Assembly: GCA_035578175.1 (NCBI GenBank)
Contig: JAQMRL010000014.1
Location: forward strand, 15,882,274-15,946,273
DNA length: 64,000 nucleotides
Direction of reading: 5' to 3'
Source of the DNA: Catonia carolina
Lineage: Eukaryota; Arthropoda; Insecta; Hemiptera; Achilidae
The translations under genes and the position numbers were made by a program. The notes beneath the pieces are model-generated. The model was not told the DNA's origin, made no database searches, and saw nothing but the letters and a program-made list of their open reading frames with translations. Position 1 is the stretch's first letter. Each line of letters opens with the position of its first letter. Shown here one piece after another: positions 33,907 to 44,090 of this stretch.

Positions 33907-34006
33907 CTGAAAAAAAATAAAAAACAATTATTTACACAATCAACAATCCAAGATTCTTATTCTAGCAAGATCTATTTCCTGTTCATATAGTACTCATTTC
34001 TTTTTG

Positions 34007-34184
34007 TACTCTTTTGGTCGCATTGGCGTAGTTGGTAACGTGCTCGCCTCTCATCATGCGGTCTTGGGTTCGAATCCCACTCAGGCACGGCATATTTTCA
34101 TACGCTACAAAAAATCATTTCATCCTTCACCGTCTGCATTAACAGTATTTGCAAAACAGTTGGATGTTAAACCAAAAAAAAAAA
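34007..34184 (+). mobile_element. SINE-1, tail a, with target duplication
   Basis: Head CGCATTGGCGTAGTTGGTAA, B box GGGTTCGAATCCC, tail a (CCGTCTGCATTAACAG), poly(A). Exact 13-base duplication TCATTTCTTTTTG at 33994-34006 and 34185-34197. Lies 100 bases upstream of exon 4 in sponge intron 3. Confidence 0.93.
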
Positions 34185-34197
34185 TCATTTCTTTTTG

Positions 34198-34482
34198 ATG
34201 AACTGTATTTTACAAGGAAAATCTATAAAAATTAAAAAATCAAATTAAAGAAAGAGTGATGTGAAAGTTTAGCTAAAAAACCAATTTTTTTTCGAGTCGA
34301 TAGCACACCTGAAAAAACTTATTGTAGTTAAGTAAATGCTTATAAACATAACAATACTACCGATCACAATAGAAAAGGACCATAATTAATTATAAAAAAC
34401 TTCTTTCATGAGACAATGTGACTTAAGGCTGGTGGCAGTTTTTACGAAGGTTTACCTTTGACCTGCAGGAAAAATCATTATA
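34198..34482. other. Intron 3 DNA
   Basis: AT-rich. GGCTGGTGGCAGTTTTTACG at about 34429 resembles the outer end of the 62305 element (GGCTGTTGGCAATTTTT). Confidence 0.4.
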
Positions 34483-35247
34483 CAGTAATCCCTCATTTAT
34501 CCACGGGGGTTACGTTCGCGGATAATAATACCTTATATGAACGAAAAGATGGGGGTTAGGTTCTAAAGGTAAAGTCCTGTAGTCGTTTTAAGTGTTTAAT
34601 CGTTTTAGGAACATTTTACCATTATTATCATCTATAAATATTTAATAAATACAGTAATGTACGCATAAAAAATTTAAGTCGCTTTAAAATAGTTAATTAT
34701 GGCTCTTTGCTTCTCTTCTTTTCAAACTCCTTGTGGACTTCTTCGTATGTTATCTTCAGCTCCTGAGTCCTCTTTTGAATTGAAGGGCCCTTTCCATGAC
34801 TGGATCCGTCTCCAACACGTGATCAGTGAGCTGCGTTGTCATGCTGAGGATCTCGTTGATGGTTTGTGAAGAAATGCTTGGCTTCATTTCAGGATCATCG
34901 AACAAACAAAGAACTGTACGTATGTATGAAGAAGTTAGACTGACACATGGAGGAAAATGTACAGAGAAATTACAGTATGGTGCCTGGGCGTACGTATGAT
35001 GGCGGGGCTCGGTACCTGGTGACTGGCTCACTACATACAGTACGCAGAAATCTAGCTTGGCTCATGGCGGCAGTCGCCATACTAGTGTGTGACTCAACAT
35101 GATACAGATGCCAAAAAATTTATTCAAACACATGTTTTCAGAACTGTATGACTTCCTAACCAAGTACGGTGTACACACGGTGAGAAAACGAACATATTTT
35201 AAGGTTTTAGGCTCACGGACAAAGTCCGCGGATACCAAGGGATTACG
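34483..35247 (-). mobile_element. Tigger/pogo-like element
   Basis: Left CAGTAATCCCTCATTTATCC and right (inverse) CGTAATCCCTTGGTATCCGC, bounded by TA. A minus-strand open frame (34756-35031) ends TDPVMERALQFKRGLRS and, in the next frame, TQELKITYEEVHKEFEKK. This wording fits the C-terminal part of Tigger-type transposases. Internally deleted. Confidence 0.65.
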
Positions 35248-35470
35248 TACTATTAACAACAAAATTGCGAGCTTTTTAGTAACCAAGCAGTCATATACCT
35301 CACCACCCATTCTACCTTACAGTGTTGCCACTCCAACCGCCCTGCCCATGGCATTGGAATTGCGTCACTCAGTCAGTTCAATGCAAGCATAACATACACA
35401 ACATTTCATAACATTTGTGGGCTGTATTTTTTAAAAGTCACCATCAGACCATTTTCATGTGGACTACTTT
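35248..35470. other. Spacer
   Basis: Short stretch between two elements; includes CATTTGTGGGCTGTATTTTT. Nothing recognised. Confidence 0.4.
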
Positions 35471-36610
35471 ACTATCGGTTTCATAATCATAGACAACCAA
35501 GTTTGAACCCTTGCATCTCCAAAACTATGAGTCAGATTTTTACATACTACTTTCCATCAAAATTTAGCTCATTTTATTTAGCATTGACCTGTAATAGCAT
35601 TATATTTTTAATGTTGTTTAAAATTGCCATATCGAGGTTGGAAGACAAAAAGATCCGGTTTTTCTGCTACTGTAACAAATTTCATAAATATTTGACTGAA
35701 AAGTTCAGAAATTTTAACACAAAATAGACAATTATATGCCTAAAGCGTGTACAAAATTTCTAATTCATACGTTATTTAAATTTTAATTAATTAACAATAT
35801 TCTGAACCCTTGATATCTCAGTAACCGCTCAATCGTTCGGCATGGGCCAACTATTGTTTTAATCAGCGCTTAAAATTTAGTACAAATATGTTAATAACAT
35901 GAAATACTGATTGGCAAATATTATGGTAGAATTTCGAAAATTTTGAAAAATAGACTGGGTAATGCAGGGTAGGTGCTACTATCTATGTTGCCTGAATCTG
36001 ACTGTCTACCTGAATTGACAATGCACTCTGTCAATTCAGGTAGACAGTCCGACAGGTTGTCACGTACACAACCTGGCAATATGGATAGTAGCGTCCCCCC
36101 CCCCCATAACTGAGTCTATTTTTCAAAATTTTACCACAACATTGGCCAATCAATATTTCATGTTATTAACATATTTGTACTAAAATTTTTATACTGAATG
36201 AAACAATAGTTTGCCCGTGCCGAATGATCGAGCAGTTACCGAGATAGCAAGGGTTCAGAATATTGTGAATAAATCAAAATTTAAATAACGTACGAATATG
36301 AAATCTCGTACACGCTGTTAGAATATAATTGTCTATAATCTGTTAAAATTTCAAACTTTTCAGTCAAATAATTATCGAGTTACATGCCTCTAAGTGCATG
36401 ACATTTATTGTGGTAATAAAACAATCGGGTCTTTTTGTCTTCTTACCTCGATATGGCAATTTTCAAACAACATTAAAAATATATGACTATTACAGGTCAA
36501 CGTAGGATAAAATGAGCTAAATTTTGATGTAAAATATGTTGAAATCCGACTCATAGTTTTGGAGATGCAAGGGTTCAAACTCGGGTGTCGTTGATTATGA
36601 AACCGATAGT
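35471..36610. mobile_element. Foldback family 1, long hairpin of about 1.14 kb
   Basis: ACTATCGGTTTCATAATCAT at the left is mirrored by TGATTATGAAACCGATAGT at the right. The arms (35471-36020 and 36029-36610) stay alignable throughout, meeting at the exact palindrome ACTGTCTACCTGAATTGACA / TGTCAATTCAGGTAGACAGT around an 8-base loop. A C run at 36098-36108 lies in the right arm only. No transposase is visible. Confidence 0.93.
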
Positions 36611-36768
36611 AGTGTCTTTTACACCTCTACCTCTTCTTTTCTTAGATGCTTCAGTCATATAATTGGCTGACCATATGATAAGAAACAGAACTATTTTTTG
36701 TAAACCTGGAACTAGCAGATTGAAACCAAATAATTTAACACTCCAACCCTCTGTTATGGGCATTGATA
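36611..36768 (-). mobile_element. SINE-B, 5' part
   Basis: AGTGTCTTTTACACCTCTAC to CTCTGTTATGGGCA corresponds to the 5' part of SINE-B (sense strand minus). The other end was cut at the foldback border. Confidence 0.75.
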
Positions 36769-36878
36769 TAACTGAATGAAAAAAGAAATTAAATATTTTT
36801 CAAAGCCCTGAAGGTTTATTTTAATTCCTTAACAGGTCTTCTAAAAACAGGTTTTAAAAATAATAATTATAATAAACA

Positions 36879-37079
36879 GCCAGCCGCATTGGCACAGTTG
36901 GTAACGTGCTCGCCTCTCATCATGCGGTCCTGGGTTCGAATCCCACTCAGGCACGGCATATTTTCATACGTTACAAAAAAATCATTCCATCCTCCATTGT
37001 ACAATAGTTACACCCCAATGTCGTCGCTAATAACCGTTGTAGTTGATGCGACGTTAAATAAATAAATTTAAAAAAAAAA
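36879..37079 (+). mobile_element. SINE-1, tail b, beside a splice donor
   Basis: Full head (GCCGCATTGGCACAGTTGGT, GGGTTCGAATCCC), tail b (GTTGATGCGACGTTAAAT) and poly(A). Thirteen-base flanks ATTATAATAAACA (36866-36878) and ATTGTAATAAACA (37080-37092) differ at one base. The second flank ends nine bases before the last base of the sponge exon 3 donor region (37095-37101 reads GTAAGTA on the minus strand). Confidence 0.9.
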
Positions 37080-37101
37080 ATTGTAATAAACAAATACTTA
37101 C

Positions 37102-37142
37102 TTTTATCGATCGATTTTTGGTAATGAAACCTCTGTACCAGC
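37102..37142 (-). CDS. spg: sponge/DOCK3-4, exon 3
   Basis: A 41-base exon between acceptor GGTTGCAG and donor ATAAAA|GTAAGT. With one base from exon 2 it reads GWYRGFITKNRSIK, the G-W-Y-R-G core that faces proline ligands in DOCK SH3 domains. Found only by splice-phase continuity, being too short for simple open-frame lists. Confidence 0.95.
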
Positions 37143-38130
37143 CTGCAACCAACAAATCATTTTAACATTAAAGTAAACAATACCAAAAATAAACAGCAAA
37201 AAAAATAATTTTTAAATGAGTCGACTATACATCTTTGACATTTCTCACATCTGTAACACAATCAACTTTACCGGTGGGCAAATACTTTGATATGAACTTA
37301 AAAAATAATATAAAAACTTGTTGGGCGCCAGCTCTATCAGCAGAGCATGAGAAAAATAAATAAATAAAACTGCATCTCCTTGCTTTAAACTAAATATTTA
37401 ATGAATCAACTACTAACTAAATTGACTAACTACTAACAAAATTATCCTTACATCTTAAACCTAACTTATCCTTAAAATTACCCTAACCTATCTTAAAATA
37501 CAACCAATCTTTTTCCTGCCGCGACTTTAATACAAAAACAAAACTAACAACCCTTAATAAATACGAAATGAATTTACCTCCAATTACATATGTTTCCCCT
37601 TTCTTCTTCTTCTCGTCCCAAGGGAACTGTTTGTAATTTTTCATGGGTTCGAACCAAGAACCTCAGGTTGACAAGCCTCCCTCTCCAACCAACCTGGAGA
37701 TTAATGGGAAGGAGAAACACCCCAATGATTGGCTGTAAGTTGGTAGGTTGAAGAAAGGCCCAAAAACACAGAGGGAGAAATACACCGGCCTAATGAATAT
37801 AAGATGGTTTACCGTTGGCTATATTTACAACCTATTGTCTAACTACTATTCTAATGTAATTTTAGAACTAATGTAATTGTTAGAACTACTTAATCTAACA
37901 ATGGGCGTTTTCCCTTACATTATTTATTGGGTTGTTACTGAGTAATTTTACAATGGTGCACATCCTAACCTTAAAACTATAATTTTTAAAACCCTATTTT
38001 CAGTTTTACATTGTCTTTCTTTACAGGAGGAGTACCTTTAACGCAAATTAAATTAAAATAACTAATATTCATGATTATTTAAATACTTGAAATATTTGGG
38101 ATGTGACATGTCTTTCGCAAACAAGCAGAA
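37143..38130. other. Sponge intron 2 with a possible SINE
   Basis: 37580-37705 read on the minus strand has GGTTGGTTGGAGAGGGAGGC and TTGGTTCGAACCC, a possible tRNA-derived head. The rest is AT-rich with CTAACTACTAAC-type near-repeats at 37405-37440. Confidence 0.45.
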
Positions 38131-38358
38131 TGTGATGAATCAATTAAATATGTTTAAGAATATTTGCAGAATGATAAATAAAACATTGAAGTACAAGACT
38201 AGGAAAGAAACACGGTAAACTTTTTAAAACAATGGTGATACCTGTGGTACTATATGGAAGTGAAGTGTGGGAACTTTTAAAGTGAGAACCAAATAAGTTG
38301 CAGGTGCAAAAATAAAATTTCTGAGAGCGGTGAAGGGCAGTACCTAGCTAGAAGGGAT
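38131..38358 (+). pseudogene. LINE-C fragment, left of SINE-B insertion
   Basis: Conceptual product: PVVLYGSEVWELLK, then LRAVKGST, as in LINE-C at 59706. Interrupted at 38358 by SINE-B and resumed at 38756. Confidence 0.7.
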
Positions 38359-38755
38359 GTTGTTGTTTACGTCATCAGCCTGTAGGCTGGTTTGAACCTG
38401 TAGAGGTTTTACTAAGTAAAACAAGGAGTGAGGTGGTTTACCAGTGCCTTCCTCACTGAGTGGAAAAGTACGCTTATCAGCATGCCAGGCCCTCTGAAAA
38501 GCACATATTTTCCACTCTGCAAATGACACCTTCACTACATTCACCACAGGGTCTGGCTGTATAATGAAATTCATTACTTTCAGAGCAGATAACTCTGATT
38601 AGTGTCTTTTACACCTCTACCTCTTCTGCTCTTAAATGATTCAGTCATTTAATTGGCTGACCATGTGATAGCAAACAGAACTATTTATATTAGCGCCCTG
38701 CAACTAACAGATTGAGTGTAAATTATTTGACATTCCACCTGTCTGTTATGGGCAG
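38359..38755 (-). mobile_element. SINE-B, intact, with 12-base target duplication
   Basis: Inserted in LINE-C; GCTAGAAGGGAT occurs at 38347-38358 and 38756-38767. In the sense (minus) direction it starts near CTGCCCATAACAGACAGG and ends CAAACCAGCCTACAGGCTGA then TGACGTAAACAACAAC. The final hairpin resembles the end of LINE-A (CAAACCAGTCGAGAGACTGA). About 397 bases, no open frame. No clear tRNA head, so it could be a SINE or a short LINE-derived retroelement. Confidence 0.88.
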
Positions 38756-38900
38756 GCTAGAAGGGATAAGGAATGCAGATATACTAGACAAGATAGGTAT
38801 TACTAGCCTAGAAGAAAGAATGAATATTCACAAAAAGTACTGATGTAGCCATTTGGAAAGGATGAGGAAAGACTGCTTGCTGCGTTTGCTTACAAGTACA
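38756..38900 (+). pseudogene. LINE-C fragment, right of SINE-B insertion
   Basis: Continues the frame with IRNADILDKIGITSLEERMN, matching the order of LINE C-termini. Ends in degraded sequence. Confidence 0.65.
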
Positions 38901-39427
38901 AACCCACCAGTACATTACGTTTGGCAAGACGGTACCTATGGCTGTGCGCGCACAGCCTGCAAATAACAAAACAACCAGACTCGAAAAAGTGTGTCACAGA
39001 GTACACTCATGAAATCACAAAAACTGATAAAAAACATTGAATTACCATACCATCGTTCTATGTACATATGAAAAGTGACAACTAACCATAAGTTGCAAGG
39101 ACTTTACAGCTTGTAAGGTTGGGCAAAACTAGTGGACTCACTGAAATTTGTGCAATGACGATTATGTAGCCTACAAATTGTACTGTAAATAACATCTTTG
39201 TTATGACTGATGTGTGATTACTGTTGTTTATCTGTCAAAATGTTTACTACCTCTATCCTTCCCATTATCTTATCTTGCCGCTTAGAACCACGTGTTGTTC
39301 GTCGCTGGCCTGTAATGGTTTTAATAAAACATATATTGTACATACATCAGATTGGCCACAATAAGCAGCATTATGAATCGAATAAACGGAGTACTTATCA
39401 ATGTAAAATCCCGTTCTGTTTTTTGTT
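38901..39427. other. Intron 2 DNA, no feature recognised
   Basis: No exon or repeat end recognised. The 75-codon plus-strand frame at 39210 has no known motif. Confidence 0.4.
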
Positions 39428-39707
39428 CAACAGCTGATTTTCGGAGACGAAGGTTCCTGGTTCAAATCCTAGTAAAGGTAGTTACATTTATACAGATTTG
39501 AATACTAGACAGTGGTTACCGGTGTACTTTGATGGTTGAGGTTTAATTAACCATAATCTCTCAGGAACGGTCGGCCTGGGTCTGTACAAGACTACACCTC
39601 ATTTAGTCGTCATACACATTATCCTCATCTCATTGGATCATGGAGTTGTTATTGTTCTGAATTGAACAGATTGCAACGTACACTAATTAGGAATAAAAAA
39701 ATAAAAA
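39428..39707 (+). mobile_element. SINE-4, 5'-truncated
   Basis: CAACAGCTGATTTTCGGAGA through AACAGATTGCAACGTACACT and an A-rich end; the first 40 bases of the head are missing. Matches 18295-18634 and 50275-50543. Confidence 0.82.
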
Positions 39708-40799
39708 AACTGTCCCAAAAAACTGGCTGCCCCAATTAACCAATGGACTAATTATCTGAAATCGACTGTAAATATTAATAATTACATTGTCAAGAGAAAG
39801 TCACGTGAGTGTTTCAGACCAAATTTTTTTAGTAATAAACTTGAAAAATCTCATAAGTACAATACGTGGGAATTAATGACCATTATGTAGAGTACAGACT
39901 ACAGTATTACGTGTGGCAATAGACGTAACAAACTTAATAAAGGCCACACTAATTATGATAATTTACATCAGCACTGAAACCACACTACCATGACTGAACG
40001 TTAAAAGGAAATAACAATTAATACTATTAAAGAAACCTTGTCCACACATAACACAATATTTTATCGCAATTTACCATTTTTTACGAAAAAAAATTAATTA
40101 AAATAAATAACTCAACAATAAAATGGCAAATAGCTGTTAATCTAAGCACTGACAAAATGGCTTACCAATTACAATCTTGATAATTGTAATTGCAACTCAA
40201 AGTAGAGTCAATTCTGGATAATTGGGGCACATCGGGACCGGAGCATTTTGACCCAATTAAATGGGTGGTCCTAATAAACGGATTCGTAAACCGTGGCGTA
40301 TACGATACTGTATTTTATTAAAATTATCACACATAGTAGAACCTTTTCAATCCGGCACGTTTGGGACTCGAAGCTTGCCGGATTAAAGGAAATTCTGGAC
40401 TATGGAGGTTATTTATAAAAATACAGGAGTCGTATAAAAAATAACACAATTTGCACAAGAAACTTTTACTGTATGTATTTATTATTTAAACATGGGTTAT
40501 TTAAACAATATAAATCAATATATAAATACAAGAGAAATATTAAAATACATTTTTTAAGTACAGTACATGATGAAATAAATTTGAATACAGTATGAAATAC
40601 AGTACAGTACTGTACTATTTGTGGTTTTTAGCAACAGCACTGGTAGATGGCTGAAAAAAGATCTAATATCTACTTGCTTCTTACCACTAGTATTTGTTTT
40701 ATTTAAAAAATAATTTTTATTATATGAAAGTTCATAACTTCGGCCATACTGTATTGTTTATTTGACTCAGCAAATTTTACAAACGTGTAAAAAAGCGTA
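39708..40799. other. Intron 2 with pogo-like ends and a family A tip
   Basis: 39780-39830 is a family A right tip (GTCAAGAGAAAGTCACGTGA, CCAAATTTTTTT). GGCTGCCCCAATTAACCA (39726), GGATAATTGGGGCACATCGG (40217) and AGAACCTTTTCAATCCGGCA (40338) are pogo/Tigger-type terminal wording, partly inverted to each other. No transposase. Confidence 0.5.
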
Positions 40800-41084
40800 C
40801 TGAGTTTACTGCTCTATAGTGGTATCTAACCTGTTCCGTTCTTGCGATATTCTGTTCACACACACACACACACACGCACGCGCGCGCACGCACGCGCGCG
40901 CGCACGCACGCGCGCGCGCACACACAGACCAATCGCTAAAAACATGTATTTTTGAGTTCAGGGGGTCTGAAAACGTGTAGAACCGGTGAAAACTCGATTT
41001 CGAAAAATCGACAATAAAACAATACTTTTCTTCCTATATACATACATACATACATAAATATTCATATAGGCAAGAGAAAGTAAA
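40800..41084 (-). repeat. Family A, left part with mixed AC/GC tract
   Basis: From CTATAGTGGTATCTAACC to GGCAAGAGAAAGTAAAAA. The microsatellite (40856-40927) is 72 bases and mixes CACA with GCGC blocks. It ends 31 bases from sponge exon 2. Confidence 0.85.
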
Positions 41085-41114
41085 AAATGATTGATTAATT
41101 AATTTAATACATAC

Positions 41115-41198
41115 CAGCACATTCCTCCAGAATTTGAACCGTGTCTCCAATCTCCAAAGGTAATCCATACCTTGTATCTCCACTCCAATTGTAAATTG
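41115..41198 (-). CDS. spg: sponge/DOCK3-4, exon 2 (SH3 core)
   Basis: Acceptor TTTTGTTTCAG and donor GTGCTG|GTATGT bound 84 bases. With the last base of exon 1 it reads AIYNWSGDTRYGLPLEIGDT and VQILEECA. YGLPLEIGDTVQILE is the pattern of DOCK3/DOCK4 SH3 domains and differs from the DOCK1/myoblast city version. Ends in phase 1. Confidence 0.97.
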
Positions 41199-41226
41199 CT
41201 GAAACAAAACAACATATTAACTTATT

Positions 41227-41330
41227 AACCCTTTCGACCCCAATGTCCGGAAAATAGGACGTCAGTATCTTTTATTTAAAGTGCTAACGTCCGATTTACC
41301 AGACGTCCATAAGTTATGCATAAACTGCCA
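41227..41330 (+). mobile_element. piggyBac-like solo end
   Basis: TTAACCCTTTCGACCCCAAT opens a stretch with the inverted pair AGGACGTC/GACGT. Similar to the ends at 6473 and 21991. Partner not found. Confidence 0.35.
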
Positions 41331-41371
41331 ACTTCCGGAGAACCGAACATTAAAATTTTTTTTTAATTTTT

Positions 41372-41557
41372 TTATTATTATTTTTAATGTCGCATCAACT
41401 ACTGTGGTCATTAGCGAAGACGTTGGGTTGCAACTGTATACAATGAATGATGAAATGATTTTTTTGTAACGTATGAAAATATGCCGTGCCTGAATGGGAT
41501 TCGAACCCAGGACCGCATGATGAAAGGCAAGCACGTTACCAATCCGGCCGGCGTAAA
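41372..41557 (-). mobile_element. SINE-1, tail b
   Basis: Minus-strand head ends with GCCGGCCGGATTGGTAACGT and B box GGGTTCGAATCCC; tail b includes GTTGATGCGACATTAAAAAT. Target duplication uncertain. Confidence 0.85.
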
Positions 41558-41624
41558 ATTACAATTAAAAACAAAAATTACAATTTTTGTTTAACAAAAT
41601 TTAATGGAATAAGGTATTGTGAGA

Positions 41625-41800
41625 CCGCCTCCGCGGCGTAGTGACTAGCGCACTAGCGTACTAAGTGAAAGATTCAAAGTTCGATTCCTGGCTAGGGTCT
41701 AGAAATTTTAACTCATTAAAACCACAGTTACAGTTACTGAAACCCACAGTAGTTGCGAATGACCAAGCTGTCGATGCGACTTTAAATAAACTTAAAAAAC
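41625..41800 (+). mobile_element. SINE-2
   Basis: Head CCTCCGCGGCGTAGTGACTA with AAGTTCGATTCCTGG, tail CTGTCGATGCGACTTTAAAT. Same group as 32850. Confidence 0.78.
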
Positions 41801-41802
41801 TC

Positions 41803-42920
41803 TGGTCTGAAACACTCACATAACTTTCTCTTTCCAATGCAAATAATAAACAATATAATCTAACATTAGTAATACAACATTAGAAATAAACAAAAAATTA
41901 ACCTCATTAAACATAACCTAATTTTAATTATGAGTGAAAGACGCAATATGAAAATCAATCTCAGTTTGGCTTAAAAATACGGAAAATCACTCTTTCACGC
42001 TAAACTAGGCTCTGTAGAGAGAAATGCTCTAAATAAAAGTTGTAGATATTTTAATTTCCTATAAATTTGATTATTTACACTTTTGTCGTAAAATGCATAC
42101 TAAGGCCGAAATCTTAAAAAAAAATCGATTTTTCATACGTTTTCGTGAGAAATAAACAGAAAATCGCTGATTACCGCTAAACTAAGCGTTTACAAAATAA
42201 ATGTTTGAAAGAAAAGTTGTAGGACTTTAATTTCCCTACATTTGTTTTTTTTTAATTCATTTATTTAACGTCGCATCAACTACTAAGGTCATTAGCGACG
42301 ACCATGGGGGGTAACTATATACAATGGAGGATGAAATGATATTTTGTAACGTATAAAAATATGCCGTGTCTGAGTGGGATTCGAACCCAGGACCGCATGA
42401 TGAGAGGCGAGCACGTTACCAACTGCGCCAATGCGGCCGGCTCCCTACATTTTTACTATATAAATTTTTGCGCTAAAATGCATACCTAAGTTATAATCTT
42501 AAGAAAACAATTTTTTTACGTGAAAAAGCCTCTCCAAGAAATTCAGCAGACATTTTGCCTACCCTATCATGTAAAGCATAAAAAATTTAGTAAACCAGGC
42601 GATTCTAAAAAAAATCGTAGGACCTATTTTTGAGAAAATCACAAAAAAGTGAAAAATTACACGAACAAACCACTTCCAGTTGACCGATTTTGATGAAAAT
42701 GTTCGTGCCGGGTCCTCTAGTGGTACCTAACTTAAGTTTCAAGTTTCAACTTTTTACATACCTAACTTAAGTTTCAAGTTTCAACTTTTTACAATGTTCC
42801 CTTGTTAAGATATTCTGTTCACACGCGCGCGCGCGCACACACACACACACACACACAGACCAATCGCTAAAAACATGTTTTTTGGGTTCAGGGGGTCCGG
42901 TATAGGCAAGAGAAAGTAAA
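41803..42920 (-). repeat. Family A copy containing SINE-1
   Basis: From AACTCTGGTCTGAAACACTC to GGCAAGAGAAAGTAAAAA. It includes a 30-base local duplication at 42727-42790 (ACATACCTAACTTAAGTTTC) and an AC/GC tract at 42820-42858. About 110 bases are missing next to the left end. Confidence 0.85.
42244..42441 (-). mobile_element. SINE-1, tail b, with target duplication
   Basis: Poly(T), tail b and complete head to GGCGCAGTTGG/GCCGGC on the minus strand. TCCCTACATTT flanks at 42233-42243 and 42442-42452. Nested in family A, so it is younger. Confidence 0.92.
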
Positions 42921-42934
42921 AAACGGAACGCATG

Positions 42935-43180
42935 GTGGACAGAAGAAAGGAGAAAAGCCTAGAGTGAGCGAATGCTGAGAATGTGGACAGAAAAAAAACA
43001 TTCCAGAAACATCTAAACACTAAACCACATTCAGATAACTGATGATTAATGACTTTAAGGGCTTCCACGAAGAGCAAAAAATATAGTATAGGGTGGACGG
43101 AAGAAAGAAGAATAGAGTACCGTGAATGAATACTAATAAAATGAGCTTCAAAAGAGCTTCCAAAAATGTCAGAAGTCACT
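42935..43180 (+). pseudogene. Unknown peptide fragments, two related units
   Basis: The first unit reads WTEERRKA, a stop, then SERMLRMWTEKKHSRNI; the second reads GWTEERRIEYRE then KELPKMSE. Both resemble the minus-strand peptide at 21333-21515. Flanked on both sides by family A. Probably decayed transposon coding sequence of unknown type. Confidence 0.4.
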
Positions 43181-43208
43181 TCACATAGTATACTATATTG
43201 TATTACTT

Positions 43209-43475
43209 GACGGAAAGTCTAGTATGAAACACTCACATGACTTTTTCTTACCAATGTTAATAATGAAAACTTAAGTACAAAGTTTTAACTTCGTACGGTA
43301 TTCCGTTCTTGAGATATTTTGTTCACACATATGCAAATCGTTGAAAAGTTGTTTTTTTTTTTTTTGGTTCTGGGGGCCTGATAATGTGTATTTTAGGTGA
43401 AAACTCCATTTCGAAAAACCGACATGAAAACAATACATTCCTTCCGTATATATTCATATAGGACATGTGAAAGTA
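43209..43475 (-). repeat. Family A, short deletion derivative
   Basis: Right end TCTAGTATGAAACACTCACA and left end TATATTCATATAGGACATGT, joined by a 560-base or larger deletion. No microsatellite. Confidence 0.75.
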
Positions 43476-44090
43476 AATAAATACGATGATATACATTAAT
43501 AATTATGCACGGAAAAAACTTGAGAATTAATCAAGGCCAAAATATGAACACAAAAACGTCATGTACTAAGTTTTACAAAATACTTGAGTACAACGAGATT
43601 TTTTTTGACGATACTAAAGCAGGAAATGAATTAAAACGGAGACGACAATAAAAATCAAGTATATGTGAACGTATTATACAAGAGGCCTATAATTTTATTC
43701 ACGTCACACACAAAGTCGATAACAAATATTTCCCCTTTTCTGTCAACGAGTTCATCCTTTATGCACAGATACAGTGCACTGGAGACGAGCGGGGAGCGGG
43801 ACACACTTACGTACTCAACACATTCAACCTTACTCGTAGTGTTCTTTCACACACGCACGCACGCACGCACGCGCGCGCGCACACACACACACACACATTC
43901 AAACAGCCTCGTCTTAACTTTCTCCTCACACATTTTGAAACCGCTTTCTTACATTATCAATTAGACGGTACGTAAATCAATATTACACTTGCACTAACGC
44001 CCTAGCAGCGTGCGGGCCTCTAAAGGGCTGTAAATATCATAGGAGTTGTTTACAACCCTATGATTATTACTTTATTACTTTGATTATTAC
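43476..44090. other. Intron 1 DNA with a microsatellite
   Basis: 43849-43897 is a mixed CACA/GCAC/GCGC tract not flanked by family A. The open frame through it has no recognisable motif. Confidence 0.5.

Noticed and set aside
41372..41557. Clear target duplication for this SINE
   Set aside because: Only short AAAATT-like matches exist on both sides in AT-rich flanks, so I did not claim one.
43849..43897. Family A microsatellite
   Set aside because: Neither flank matches the family A motifs that border the tract in other copies, so I list it as independent.
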